Shown: one piece after another, positions 22,146 through 29,072 of the stretch | Position numbering within the stretch: the stretch's first letter is position 1 | How the letters are laid out: every line of letters starts with the position of its first letter | NCBI GenBank assembly: GCA_900550175.1 | Contig: URQX01000005.1 | Span: 1 to 29,072 of the forward strand | Source: an uncultured Veillonella sp. | Lineage (GTDB): Bacteria > Bacillota > Negativicutes > Veillonellales > Veillonellaceae | Direction: 5' to 3' | Length of the DNA: 29,072 bases | Notes under the pieces: model-generated | Seen by the model: only the letters and a program-made list of their open reading frames with translations | Told to the model about the DNA's origin: nothing | Database searches by the model: none | Translations under genes and position numbers: made by a program

Positions 22146-22952
22146 ATGAGTGAATCCTCACCGTTGGAGGTCCATGTCCTTGCTAGTGGCAGCAAAGGAA
22201 ATTGTACAGTAATAAAAAAAGGGAACTCCGTCATATTGCACGATGTAGGTATTAGTTGTCGGCGCATCGTCAATGGTTTGAAAGAATTGCATATTGATAT
22301 GGCACAGGTAGAGGGCATATTTATCAGTCATGAACATAGTGATCATATTGCGGGACTACAACAACTATTGAAACGTTTTGATATTCCTGTATATACGAAA
22401 CAAGGGACATGGCGTGAAATTCAAGATAAGTTAATTGTGCCAAAGAACCAATTAATCGAATTGACTAAGGGTAGCCTCTCTCTTGGTAACCTTGTGGTCG
22501 AATCTTTTGGCGTTAGTCATGATGCGGCTGATCCGATTGGTATTAATGTGTATGCAGGAAATGATAAGGCCACTGTCGTTACTGATACGGGTGTGATTTC
22601 TGAAAGTATCTTACGTCGTATGGATGACACGACATTGTTAGTACTGGAAGCAAATTATGATCCTCATATGTTAAGATTCGGTCCTTATCAACCATTTTTG
22701 AAACAACGTGTGGCTGGTGATGAAGGCCATTTGAGTAATGAAATGGCTGCCCGAGCTTTGCTCATGATGAATCGACCTGATTTCATGCAAGTTATTCTGG
22801 CCCATCGTTCTGAAAACAATAATAATGCCGTCCTTGTTACCCAAACGATTGGGAAAATGCTCGTAGATAGTGGCGTTCGCATTGGACCTGAAATGAAGTT
22901 GCAACATGGACAACCTAATGAAATTGTGTCTATGCAATCCGTAAAGAGGTAG
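22146..22952 (+). CDS. walJ: MBL-fold hydrolase WalJ/YycJ family
   Basis: The 268-residue protein has the metallo-beta-lactamase fold, with the metal motif HEHSDH at residues 62-67 (FISHEHSDHIAGL), an N-terminal LASGSKGNC strand, VTDTGVI, and EANYDPHML. It matches the YycJ/WalJ (VicX) family, a predicted nuclease or phosphodiesterase linked to DNA metabolism and cell-wall homeostasis in Firmicutes. The biochemical role is not settled. ATG 22146 has GGAG (22135-22138) 7 nt upstream; a TTG directly before it (22143) is less likely. rlmH follows only 3 bp later, an arrangement kept in many Firmicutes (often with htrA between them, absent here). Confidence 0.88.
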   Translation: MSESSPLEVHVLASGSKGNCTVIKKGNSVILHDVGISCRRIVNGLKELHIDMAQVEGIFISHEHSDHIAGLQQLLKRFDIPVYTKQGTWREIQDKLIVPKNQLIELTKGSLSLGNLVVESFGVSHDAADPIGINVYAGNDKATVVTDTGVISESILRRMDDTTLLVLEANYDPHMLRFGPYQPFLKQRVAGDEGHLSNEMAARALLMMNRPDFMQVILAHRSENNNNAVLVTQTIGKMLVDSGVRIGPEMKLQHGQPNEIVSMQSVKR

Positions 22953-22955
22953 AGT

Positions 22956-23435
22956 ATGAGATTTTATGTAGTTTGTATCGGCAAGTTAAAAGACGCTTAC
23001 TTGCGCGATGGGGTAGCAGAGTTTGTGAAACGTATGCGACCTTATGGTGGGATTACCATTACTGAACTAAATGAAAGTAAAATTGGGGATAAGCCGAGTG
23101 ATGCAGATCGAAAACAAGTCGTTGTAGAAGAAGGGGAACGTTTATTAAAAGCTGTTCCAAAGAATGCTTATACCGTGTTGTTAGATGTGTATGGTAAAAC
23201 GATGTCCTCTGAAGACTTGGCCAAAACAATAGCTAAACTAGAAGTCGATGGTATAAGTGATATGGCGTTCATCGTTGGCGGTGCTTTTGGTGTAAGTGAT
23301 GAGTTGCGCAAGTCCGTGAATTATAAATTATCCTTTAGCCCTATGACATTTACCCATCAAATGGTACGTTTATTACTAGTAGAGCAAATTTATAGAGCAT
23401 CTAAAATTAATCGTAATGAACCATATCATTGGTGA
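22956..23435 (+). CDS. rlmH: 23S rRNA (pseudouridine-1915 N3) methyltransferase RlmH
   Basis: The 159-residue SPOUT-class protein uses S-adenosylmethionine to methylate pseudouridine 1915 of helix 69 in the assembled 70S ribosome. The sequence shows the conserved LLDVYGKTMSSEDLA strand, the FIVGGAFGVS cofactor knot, and the C-terminal block SFSPMTFTHQMVRLLLVEQ followed by YRASKI and the terminal NEPYHW. The usual terminal dipeptide is HH or HK; here it is HW. Length is standard (155-160). It begins 3 bp after walJ with a GAGG site inside the walJ end, so the two are translationally close-coupled. No terminator is visible after it. Confidence 0.96.
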   Translation: MRFYVVCIGKLKDAYLRDGVAEFVKRMRPYGGITITELNESKIGDKPSDADRKQVVVEEGERLLKAVPKNAYTVLLDVYGKTMSSEDLAKTIAKLEVDGISDMAFIVGGAFGVSDELRKSVNYKLSFSPMTFTHQMVRLLLVEQIYRASKINRNEPYHW

Positions 23436-23497
23436 TGTATTTCATTTAAATAGACCCTATCGCTTGAATAGATAATATATATAATGATGAGTATAGA

Positions 23498-23527
23498 TTG
23501 ATTTCGTATCAGTACAAGAAATACTAT
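23498..23527 (+). promoter_or_regulatory. Possible promoter of the CBS-domain gene
   Basis: TTGATT (23498-23503) and TACTAT (23522-23527) are 18 bp apart. A second possible -10, TATAAT, lies at 23553-23558 without a clear -35. The 200-bp gap otherwise holds only A/T-rich sequence. Confidence 0.35.
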
Positions 23528-23638
23528 TAGAAATAGACTTATAAATTATTTATATAATGTTCTTATAAAAAAGGAGTTTTATTATATTATGTCGAATAGT
23601 ATAATAAAGCAAGATGTATTTGTAAGGAGGAATTCACT

Positions 23639-24094
23639 ATGAAAATCCAAGAAGTAATGAATAAATACCCTGTTACTGTTGGCAAAGATGCGCCAATTTC
23701 TGATGTAGCTGATTTGTTAGTAAAATATAATTTAACAGCTGTTTCCGTAGTGGATGACAACAATAAATTATTAGGTATTATTTCTGAAGGTGATTTGCTT
23801 TACAAAAAAGTACGCCCTCATGTACCTCACTATGTAAATGTATTAGGTGCTAGTATCTATTACAATGGCATTGGCGAATATAATGCGCAATTTAAAAAAT
23901 TGTTAGCGTCTCATGTTAATGAGTTGATGACTGATGAAGTAATTACAACTACACCGGATAAAGATGTAGAAGAAATTGTATCTGTTATGCTTGATCAACA
24001 TTTGAAAAATGTTCCTGTTGTAGATAAAGATTACCATTTGATTGGTATCCTATCACGTCGTGACATTATCAAATTGATCGCTAAAGATAACTGA
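23639..24094 (+). CDS. CBS-domain pair protein
   Basis: The 151-residue protein is made of two CBS domains (about residues 8-60 and 95-148), each with the typical V-T-V-x-x-D/A start and the ISEGDLL / ILSRRDIIK end. A tandem CBS pair (Bateman module) usually binds adenosine nucleotides such as AMP, ATP or SAM and senses energy status (family knowledge). The intervening ~30 residues (RPHVPHYVNVLGASIYYNG) are typical of stand-alone bacterial CBS-pair proteins. There is no catalytic domain, so it probably regulates a partner, which cannot be told from context. AAGGAGG (23623-23629 region) gives a strong start at ATG 23639. A terminator follows. Confidence 0.88.
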   Translation: MKIQEVMNKYPVTVGKDAPISDVADLLVKYNLTAVSVVDDNNKLLGIISEGDLLYKKVRPHVPHYVNVLGASIYYNGIGEYNAQFKKLLASHVNELMTDEVITTTPDKDVEEIVSVMLDQHLKNVPVVDKDYHLIGILSRRDIIKLIAKDN

Positions 24095-24117
24095 TTCGCA
24101 TAATTATGTAAAACGTA

Positions 24118-24148
24118 GAAAGACCACCCATTTTGAGGTGGTCTTTTA
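24118..24148 (+). terminator. Terminator after the CBS-domain gene
   Basis: AAAGACCACC pairs with GGTGGTCTTT around CATTTTGA and ends in TTTT. It lies 25 nt after the stop codon. Confidence 0.85.
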
Positions 24149-24165
24149 GTGTAAATTGAGAAGAA

Positions 24166-24194
24166 TTGCATTGACCTTGCATTTATGTTATTAT
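24166..24194 (+). promoter_or_regulatory. Probable promoter of the tig-clpP-clpX-lon cluster
   Basis: TTGCAT (24166-24171) and TATTAT (24189-24194) have a 17-bp spacer, between the preceding terminator and tig. A predicted start near 24201 gives a ~57-nt leader. An overlapping TTGACC at 24171 has no matching -10. Confidence 0.6.
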
Positions 24195-24257
24195 TAGGAG
24201 TGCATAATATACTACAGAAATTTGGGCGTATTGCCCTTCGAGGAGGACATATTTTAA

Positions 24258-25562
24258 ATGAAAGCAACTGTAAATCCTGTTGATCAACACGTAGTAACGT
24301 TAACTATTGAAGTACCTGCAGCAGAAGTAGACAAAGGCATTAAACAAGCTGTAAAACGCATTGCAGGTCAAGTAAACATTCCTGGCTTCCGTAAAGGCCA
24401 TGCGCCTCGCCGTATTTTGGAAATGAACTTCGGCAAAGAAGCTATCTTGGAAGAAGCATTCGAAGTATTAGCTAGCCAAAACTACAGTGCTGCACTTCGT
24501 GAAAACGATATCGTTCCAGTATCTGAACCAGAAATCGAACGCGAACAATTCGAAGAAGGTAAAGACTTGATTTTCAAAGCTACTGTAACTAAACGCCCTG
24601 AAGTTAAACTTGGCGATTACAAAGGCTTAGAAGCAGAAAAACAAGACGCTACAGTAACTGATGAACAAATCGAAGAACAATTGAACAACATTCGTGAACA
24701 ACAAGCAAAAATGGTTGTTGCTGAAGAAGGCGCTACAATTCAAAAAGACGACTTCGCAGTAATCGACTTCGCTGGTTCCGTTGACGGCAAACCATTCGAT
24801 GGTGGTGAAGGTAAATCCTACCCATTACAAATCGGTTCCGGTAGCTTCATTCCTGGCTTCGAAGATCAATTGATCGGTGCTAAAGCTGGCGATGATGTAA
24901 CTGTAAAAGTAACATTCCCTGAAGACTACTTCGTAGCAGAACTTGCTGGTAAAGAAGCAGAATTCAAAACTCATATCCATGACATCAAACGTAAAGAGTT
25001 GCCTGAATTGAACGATGAGTTCGCAAAAGAAGCAAGCTCTTACGAAACTATTGAAGAATTGAAAAAAGATCTTCGCGCAAAAATGGAAGAAGAAGCTTCC
25101 CGTCGCGCAATCGATACTTATAATGCTGATTTGATTCAAACAGCTGTTAAAAATGCAACTGTAGAAATCCCAGAAGTAATGATCGAAGATCGCGTAGAAC
25201 AAATGGTTCAAGAATTGGCTATGAACATGGAAGGCCGTGGCTTGAAACTTGATGACTACTTGAAATTCTCCAACAAAACTATCGAAGATTTACGCTCTGA
25301 ATACAAAGATTCCGCAGCTGAAAACGTACGCGCTGATTTAGTATTAGACGCTATCGCAACTGCTGAAGGTATCGAAGTAACTCCAGATGATATGAACCGT
25401 GAAATCTTCATTATGGCTCAAAACTTTGGGGCAGATCCTAAAGAAGTTTGGGATATTATTGCAAAAGAAGGTCGTGTAGCTATGTTGGCAGGCTCTGTAG
25501 CTCGCAAAAAAGCAGCTCGATTCATTATTGATAATGCAAAAGGCGCTGAAGCGGCTAAATAA
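24258..25562 (+). CDS. tig: Trigger factor chaperone
   Basis: This ribosome-associated chaperone and prolyl isomerase binds nascent chains at the exit tunnel. The 434-residue product has three parts in order: an N-terminal ribosome-binding domain with the signature GFRKG (43-47), an FKBP-type isomerase domain around residues 160-245 (DFAVIDFAGSVDGKPFDGG, IPGFEDQLIGAKAGD), and a long helical C-terminal domain. Length is standard (430-435). GAGGAGG lies ~12 nt upstream of ATG, slightly far but strong. Codon usage is markedly biased, as expected for a highly expressed gene. The tig-clpP-clpX-lon order is a widely conserved protein-quality-control cluster. Confidence 0.97.
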   Translation: MKATVNPVDQHVVTLTIEVPAAEVDKGIKQAVKRIAGQVNIPGFRKGHAPRRILEMNFGKEAILEEAFEVLASQNYSAALRENDIVPVSEPEIEREQFEEGKDLIFKATVTKRPEVKLGDYKGLEAEKQDATVTDEQIEEQLNNIREQQAKMVVAEEGATIQKDDFAVIDFAGSVDGKPFDGGEGKSYPLQIGSGSFIPGFEDQLIGAKAGDDVTVKVTFPEDYFVAELAGKEAEFKTHIHDIKRKELPELNDEFAKEASSYETIEELKKDLRAKMEEEASRRAIDTYNADLIQTAVKNATVEIPEVMIEDRVEQMVQELAMNMEGRGLKLDDYLKFSNKTIEDLRSEYKDSAAENVRADLVLDAIATAEGIEVTPDDMNREIFIMAQNFGADPKEVWDIIAKEGRVAMLAGSVARKKAARFIIDNAKGAEAAK

Positions 25563-25598
25563 TAGTTTGCTCAACTAGGTACATGAAAAGGTGAATAT

Positions 25599-26192
25599 AT
25601 GTATGTACCAATCGTAGTTGAACAAAGTGAACGCGGCGAGCGTTCCTATGATATTTACTCTCGCTTGTTAAAGGATCGCATTATCTTCCTAGGTGGACCT
25701 ATCGATGATAATGTAGCAAATGCGGTTATTGCGCAAATGTTATTCCTAGAAGCAGAGGATCCTGATAAGGATATCCATTTGTACATTAATAGCCCCGGCG
25801 GTGTTGTAACTGCCGGCATGGCTATTTATGATACGATGCAATATATCAAACCAGATGTGTCTACCATTTGTGTAGGCTCTGCAGCGAGCATGGGTGCTGT
25901 GCTTTTAACAGCAGGTACTAAAGGTAAGCGTTATGCGTTGCCTCATGCACGCGTTATGATTCACCAACCACTAGGTGGTGTTCAAGGGCAAGCATCTGAA
26001 ATTGAAATCCATGCCCGTGAGATTCTTCGCATGCGTGAAGAATTAAATGGTATCTTAGCTTCTCGCAGTGGACAAGATATTGAGGTTGTAGCTCGCGATA
26101 CAGATCGCGATAACTTCATGAGTGCTCAGGATGCCGTTGAATATGGCTTAATCGATGAGGTGCTCACAAGAGAACCTGTAGAAAGCAAGTAA
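25599..26192 (+). CDS. clpP: ATP-dependent Clp protease proteolytic subunit
   Basis: ClpP forms a double heptameric serine-protease chamber that degrades substrates unfolded by ClpX or ClpA/C. The catalytic triad is visible as Ser97 (GSAASMGA), His122 (VMIHQP) and Asp171 (TDRDNFM). The N-terminal VPIVVEQSERGERSYDI and the dimer-interface helix QASEIEIHAREIL are typical. The 197-residue length is standard. It begins 36 bp after tig, without an intervening terminator, and is followed 12 bp later by clpX, so the three are likely cotranscribed. The start follows AAAAGGTG. No odd features. Confidence 0.97.
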   Translation: MYVPIVVEQSERGERSYDIYSRLLKDRIIFLGGPIDDNVANAVIAQMLFLEAEDPDKDIHLYINSPGGVVTAGMAIYDTMQYIKPDVSTICVGSAASMGAVLLTAGTKGKRYALPHARVMIHQPLGGVQGQASEIEIHAREILRMREELNGILASRSGQDIEVVARDTDRDNFMSAQDAVEYGLIDEVLTREPVESK

Positions 26193-26204
26193 TGGAGGCG
26201 CCCA

Positions 26205-27458
26205 TTGGCAAAAGATAAAGACACTATGCGCTGCAGTTTTTGTGGACGCACAAGCGAAGAAGTCCGCAAATTAGTAGCGGGGCCTAACGTATATATTTGT
26301 GATGAATGCGTTGAAGTATGTGAACGTATTATCGCGGATGAGTTAGGTGAAGTAGAAGCGGATGACTTCAACTTAAAAGAATTGCCAACGCCGAGAGACA
26401 TTAAAGCTCATCTTGACGAATATGTTATTGGTCAAGATGATGCTAAAATCTCTTTAGCCGTGGCTGTATATAATCACTACAAACGCTTACAAACAGATAA
26501 TGTAGTTGATGATGTAGAATTACAAAAGGCTAATGTTTTATTCATTGGTCCTACTGGTAGTGGTAAAACACTATTGGCTCAAACCTTAGCGAAAATGCTA
26601 GAAGTACCATTTGCTATTGCAGATGCTACAAGCTTAACTGAAGCTGGGTATGTAGGGGAAGATGTGGAAAATATCTTGCTTAAAATTATCCAAGCTGCAG
26701 ATTATGATATAGCTCGGGCTGAACGTGGCATTATTTATATCGATGAAATTGATAAGATTGCTCGTAAGTCTGAGAACCCTTCCATTACACGTGATGTGTC
26801 TGGTGAAGGCGTACAACAAGCATTGCTTAAAATCTTAGAAGGTACCGTAGCTTCTGTTCCACCTCAAGGTGGCAGAAAGCATCCAAATCAAGAAATGCTT
26901 CAAATCGATACTACAAATATTCTCTTTATTTGTGGTGGTGCATTTGATGGTATGGACAAGGTTATTACTAAGCGTACCGCTAAGAAAACCCTTGGTTTTG
27001 GTGCAGATGTGCAACGTAAAGAAGAACGTAATGTATCGGCTATCTTGAAGGATGTTGTACCTGAAGATTTATTGAAATTTGGCTTAATTCCTGAATTCAT
27101 TGGTCGTTTGCCTGTTATGGTAACATTGGACCAATTGGATAGAGAGGCATTAATTCAAATTTTGACAAAGCCTAAAAATGCATTAACAAAACAATATGAA
27201 AAAATTCTATCCCTTGATGGTGTAGAGTTAACTTTCACTGAAGATGCATTAGAAGAAATCGCTGATGAAGCATTACAGCGAAAAACAGGTGCTCGTGGTT
27301 TGCGTGCAATCATTGAAAAGGTGATGAAACGCGTTATGTTTGAAGTTCCTTCCATGCCGGAAGTAACTAAGTGCATAGTTAATCGTGAATCCGTGTTGAG
27401 CGCAGGTGAACCTATACTCAAAAATGAGGCAGACCAAGACATCCAGTTGAAATCGTAA
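26205..27458 (+). CDS. clpX: ATP-dependent Clp protease ATPase subunit ClpX (TTG start)
   Basis: ClpX is the hexameric AAA+ unfoldase that feeds proteins to ClpP. The N-terminal zinc-binding domain has Cys10, Cys13, Cys32 and Cys35 (CSFC, CDEC), which bind adaptors and substrates. Walker A is GPTGSGKT (115-122), Walker B is IIYIDEID, and the ClpP-docking IGF-type loop is represented around KKTLGFGAD (LGF in place of IGF). The 417-residue length is normal. The start is TTG at 26205, decided by GGAGG (26194-26198) 6 nt upstream and by the usual N-terminal length; no ATG fits before the zinc domain. A non-ATG start may tune ClpX relative to ClpP. A terminator follows before lon. Confidence 0.97.
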   Translation: MAKDKDTMRCSFCGRTSEEVRKLVAGPNVYICDECVEVCERIIADELGEVEADDFNLKELPTPRDIKAHLDEYVIGQDDAKISLAVAVYNHYKRLQTDNVVDDVELQKANVLFIGPTGSGKTLLAQTLAKMLEVPFAIADATSLTEAGYVGEDVENILLKIIQAADYDIARAERGIIYIDEIDKIARKSENPSITRDVSGEGVQQALLKILEGTVASVPPQGGRKHPNQEMLQIDTTNILFICGGAFDGMDKVITKRTAKKTLGFGADVQRKEERNVSAILKDVVPEDLLKFGLIPEFIGRLPVMVTLDQLDREALIQILTKPKNALTKQYEKILSLDGVELTFTEDALEEIADEALQRKTGARGLRAIIEKVMKRVMFEVPSMPEVTKCIVNRESVLSAGEPILKNEADQDIQLKS

Positions 27459-27462
27459 TTCG

Positions 27463-27498
27463 AAGAAACTCATTTCTGTGTAGGAATGAGTTTCTTTT
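27463..27498 (+). terminator. Terminator between clpX and lon
   Basis: AAGAAACTCATT (27463-27474) pairs perfectly with AATGAGTTTCTT (27485-27496) over a 10-nt loop; only four Ts follow, so some read-through into lon, 26 bp away, is likely. Confidence 0.75.
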
Positions 27499-27523
27499 CA
27501 TAATATAAATACCTGGAGGAAGT

Positions 27524-29072
27524 ATGAATTTACTCGAAATTGGGACTCCAACTGTACCCCTTAGAGGCATGGTTGTATACCCGAATATCGTGATTCACCT
27601 CGATATCGGTCGAGACAAATCCATTAAAGCGGTAGAAGCCGCAATGAACGAGGACCGCATTTTAGCAGTTGTCAGCCAAAAGGATGATGCTGTTGATTCG
27701 CCAACTGTTCATGACTTAGCCCAAATGGGTACATTAGTAAAAATTAAGCAAATGTTACGCTTACCAGGTGGTATTGTACGTGTTCTTGTAGAAGGCATTA
27801 CACGTATTCGCGTAATGAATATAACAAGTATGGATCCGTACTATGTAGGGGACTACGAGCGCGTAGCCTCCGAATTTGAAGACGATGTTGAGTTAGAAGC
27901 CTATCGTCGTTTAGTGCAATCTAAGTTTGGCGAATGGGCTGAAGAAGCTAAATCTGTTACCGATGAAGGCGTAACACGGGTTATGGAATTACGTGACCCA
28001 TGTGAATTAGCTGACCAAGTTGCATTCTTGTTGCCTATTAATAACACTAAACGCCAAGAGTTACTTGAAGAGTTATCCGTAGCTCGTCGTTTAAATATGA
28101 TTGTAGGTATTTTGAATATGGAATTACAAATCTCTGATTTGGAAAACTCCATTAATAATCAAGTACGTCAATCAATGGAAAAAGCGCAAAAAGAATATTT
28201 CTTGCGTGAAAAAATCCGTGTTATCCACGATGAGTTGGGTGACAAAGGAGATCCAGAGGAAGAAGCGGAAGAGTTACGTGTTAAATTGAAAGCACTCAAC
28301 CTTAGCGAAGATGTACATGAACGTATCGATAAAGAAATCTCTCGTTATAGTCGCATGCCTCAATTGATGCCAGAAGCAACTATTTTGCGCAATTACCTAG
28401 ATTGGGTATTGGCGTTACCGTGGAATGAATTGTCTGAGGATCGCCTAGATATCAAGGAAGCTCATGATATGCTTGAGGCAGATCATTATGGCCTTGAGAA
28501 GGTTAAGAAGCGCATCCTTGAATTCTTAGCAGTTCGTAAGTTAACTGGTAAGAATAGCGGCTCCATTCTTTGCTTAGTAGGCCCACCAGGTGTTGGTAAA
28601 ACGTCCTTGGCTACGTCTATCGCTAAAGCAATGAACCGTAAATTCATCCGTGCATCCTTAGGTGGTGTTCGTGATGAAGCCGAAATTCGTGGCCATCGTC
28701 GTACGTATATTGGCGCATTGCCAGGTCGTATGATTCAAGGCCTTAAGAATGTAGGAACTAAGAATCCTGTATTTTTATTGGATGAAATTGATAAATTAGC
28801 ATCTGACTATAAAGGGGATCCATCCTCTGCATTATTAGAAGTATTGGATTCAGAACAAAATAGTACATTTAGCGATCACTTTATCGAAGTACCATTCGAT
28901 TTCTCTGAAGTATTCTGGATTACAACGGCTAACGTTGCATCCAATATTCCTGGTCCTTTGCTTGACCGTATGGAAATCATCGAGTTATCTAGCTATATGG
29001 AACAAGAAAAGTTAGAGATTGCTAAGCGCTATTTAGTACCTAAACAAATCAAGAAAAATGGCCTTGAAGATT
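27524..29072 (+). CDS. lon: ATP-dependent protease Lon, N-terminal part (cut by window end)
   Basis: Lon is a cytoplasmic AAA+ serine protease that degrades damaged and regulatory proteins. The window holds 516 codons of about 770-780. The N-terminal LAN domain begins VPLRGMVVYPN and runs to about residue 200. A coiled-coil region follows, with QKEYFLREKIRVIHDELG (~220-240). The ATPase domain has Walker A GPPGVGKT (353-360) and Walker B VFLLDEID (from ~416). The C-terminal protease domain with the Ser-Lys dyad lies beyond the window. The frame is open to the last base with no stop, so it is truncated only by the window. ATG 27524 follows a strong GGAGGA site. It completes the tig-clpP-clpX-lon cluster. 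Confidence 0.96.
   Translation, partial: MNLLEIGTPTVPLRGMVVYPNIVIHLDIGRDKSIKAVEAAMNEDRILAVVSQKDDAVDSPTVHDLAQMGTLVKIKQMLRLPGGIVRVLVEGITRIRVMNITSMDPYYVGDYERVASEFEDDVELEAYRRLVQSKFGEWAEEAKSVTDEGVTRVMELRDPCELADQVAFLLPINNTKRQELLEELSVARRLNMIVGILNMELQISDLENSINNQVRQSMEKAQKEYFLREKIRVIHDELGDKGDPEEEAEELRVKLKALNLSEDVHERIDKEISRYSRMPQLMPEATILRNYLDWVLALPWNELSEDRLDIKEAHDMLEADHYGLEKVKKRILEFLAVRKLTGKNSGSILCLVGPPGVGKTSLATSIAKAMNRKFIRASLGGVRDEAEIRGHRRTYIGALPGRMIQGLKNVGTKNPVFLLDEIDKLASDYKGDPSSALLEVLDSEQNSTFSDHFIEVPFDFSEVFWITTANVASNIPGPLLDRMEIIELSSYMEQEKLEIAKRYLVPKQIKKNGLED

Noticed and set aside
23589..23642. 17-residue leader ORF (MSNSIIKQDVF...) whose TGA overlaps the CBS gene start
   Set aside because: The GGAG site is 12 nt upstream, longer than usual, and the peptide has no regulatory codon run. 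The overlap probably arises by chance from the CBS gene's own Shine-Dalgarno region.
1..29072. CRISPR arrays, tRNA/rRNA genes, insertion sequences, att sites, replication origin
   Set aside because: Reading through the gaps showed no regularly spaced repeats, cloverleaf sequences, transposase genes or terminal inverted repeats.

Overview
The window is about 29 kb of low-GC, gene-dense bacterial DNA. The protein set points to an anaerobic Negativicutes organism, most likely Veillonella. It has a complete purine-fermentation cluster, flavodoxin next to a DUF3793 protein, a glutaminyl-tRNA synthetase, and WalJ next to RlmH. The genus call is an inference from recognised protein families and base composition, not a database match. 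All recognised genes lie on the + strand.

Layout: (1) 1-6035 is housekeeping and accessory: the tail of a DMT/EamA exporter, an MscL channel with an added zinc-ribbon tail, a 2-hydroxyacid dehydrogenase, glnS, a small secreted protein of unknown function, and a DUF3793-flavodoxin pair behind a strong promoter with a Fur-box-like site at its start point. (2) 6036-6591 is a long AT-rich gap that ends in a good promoter and a 130-nt leader. (3) 6592-20670 is the purine cluster: a YheO-type PAS/HTH regulator, ygeX (diaminopropionate ammonia-lyase), ygeY (M20 hydrolase), ygeW (knotted carbamoyltransferase), a carbamate kinase, ssnA, a short ygfK, a hydantoinase-like gene, a fused [2Fe-2S]/molybdopterin hydroxylase and an NCS2 purine permease. 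(4) 20875-22062 is a RuBisCO-like protein that lacks several RuBisCO catalytic residues. (5) 22146-29072 is core: walJ, rlmH, a CBS-pair protein, then tig-clpP-clpX-lon, with lon cut by the window end.

How the genes may work together: the permease imports xanthine or urate. The Mo-hydroxylase and YgfK carry out redox chemistry on the purine ring. SsnA, the hydantoinase-like enzyme and YgeY open and trim it. YgeX would turn 2,3-diaminopropionate into pyruvate and ammonia. YgeW and carbamate kinase would turn a carbamoyl group into ATP. Related clusters are known in gut anaerobes and E. coli. The unusual points here are that YgfK lacks its central FAD/NAD(P)H domain and that no FAD subunit accompanies the Mo-hydroxylase, which together suggest a ferredoxin- or flavodoxin-linked electron path. 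The other items most worth a second look are the two Fur-like sites, the RuBisCO-like protein beside the cluster, the MscL zinc ribbon, and the hairpins that divide the cluster into segments.
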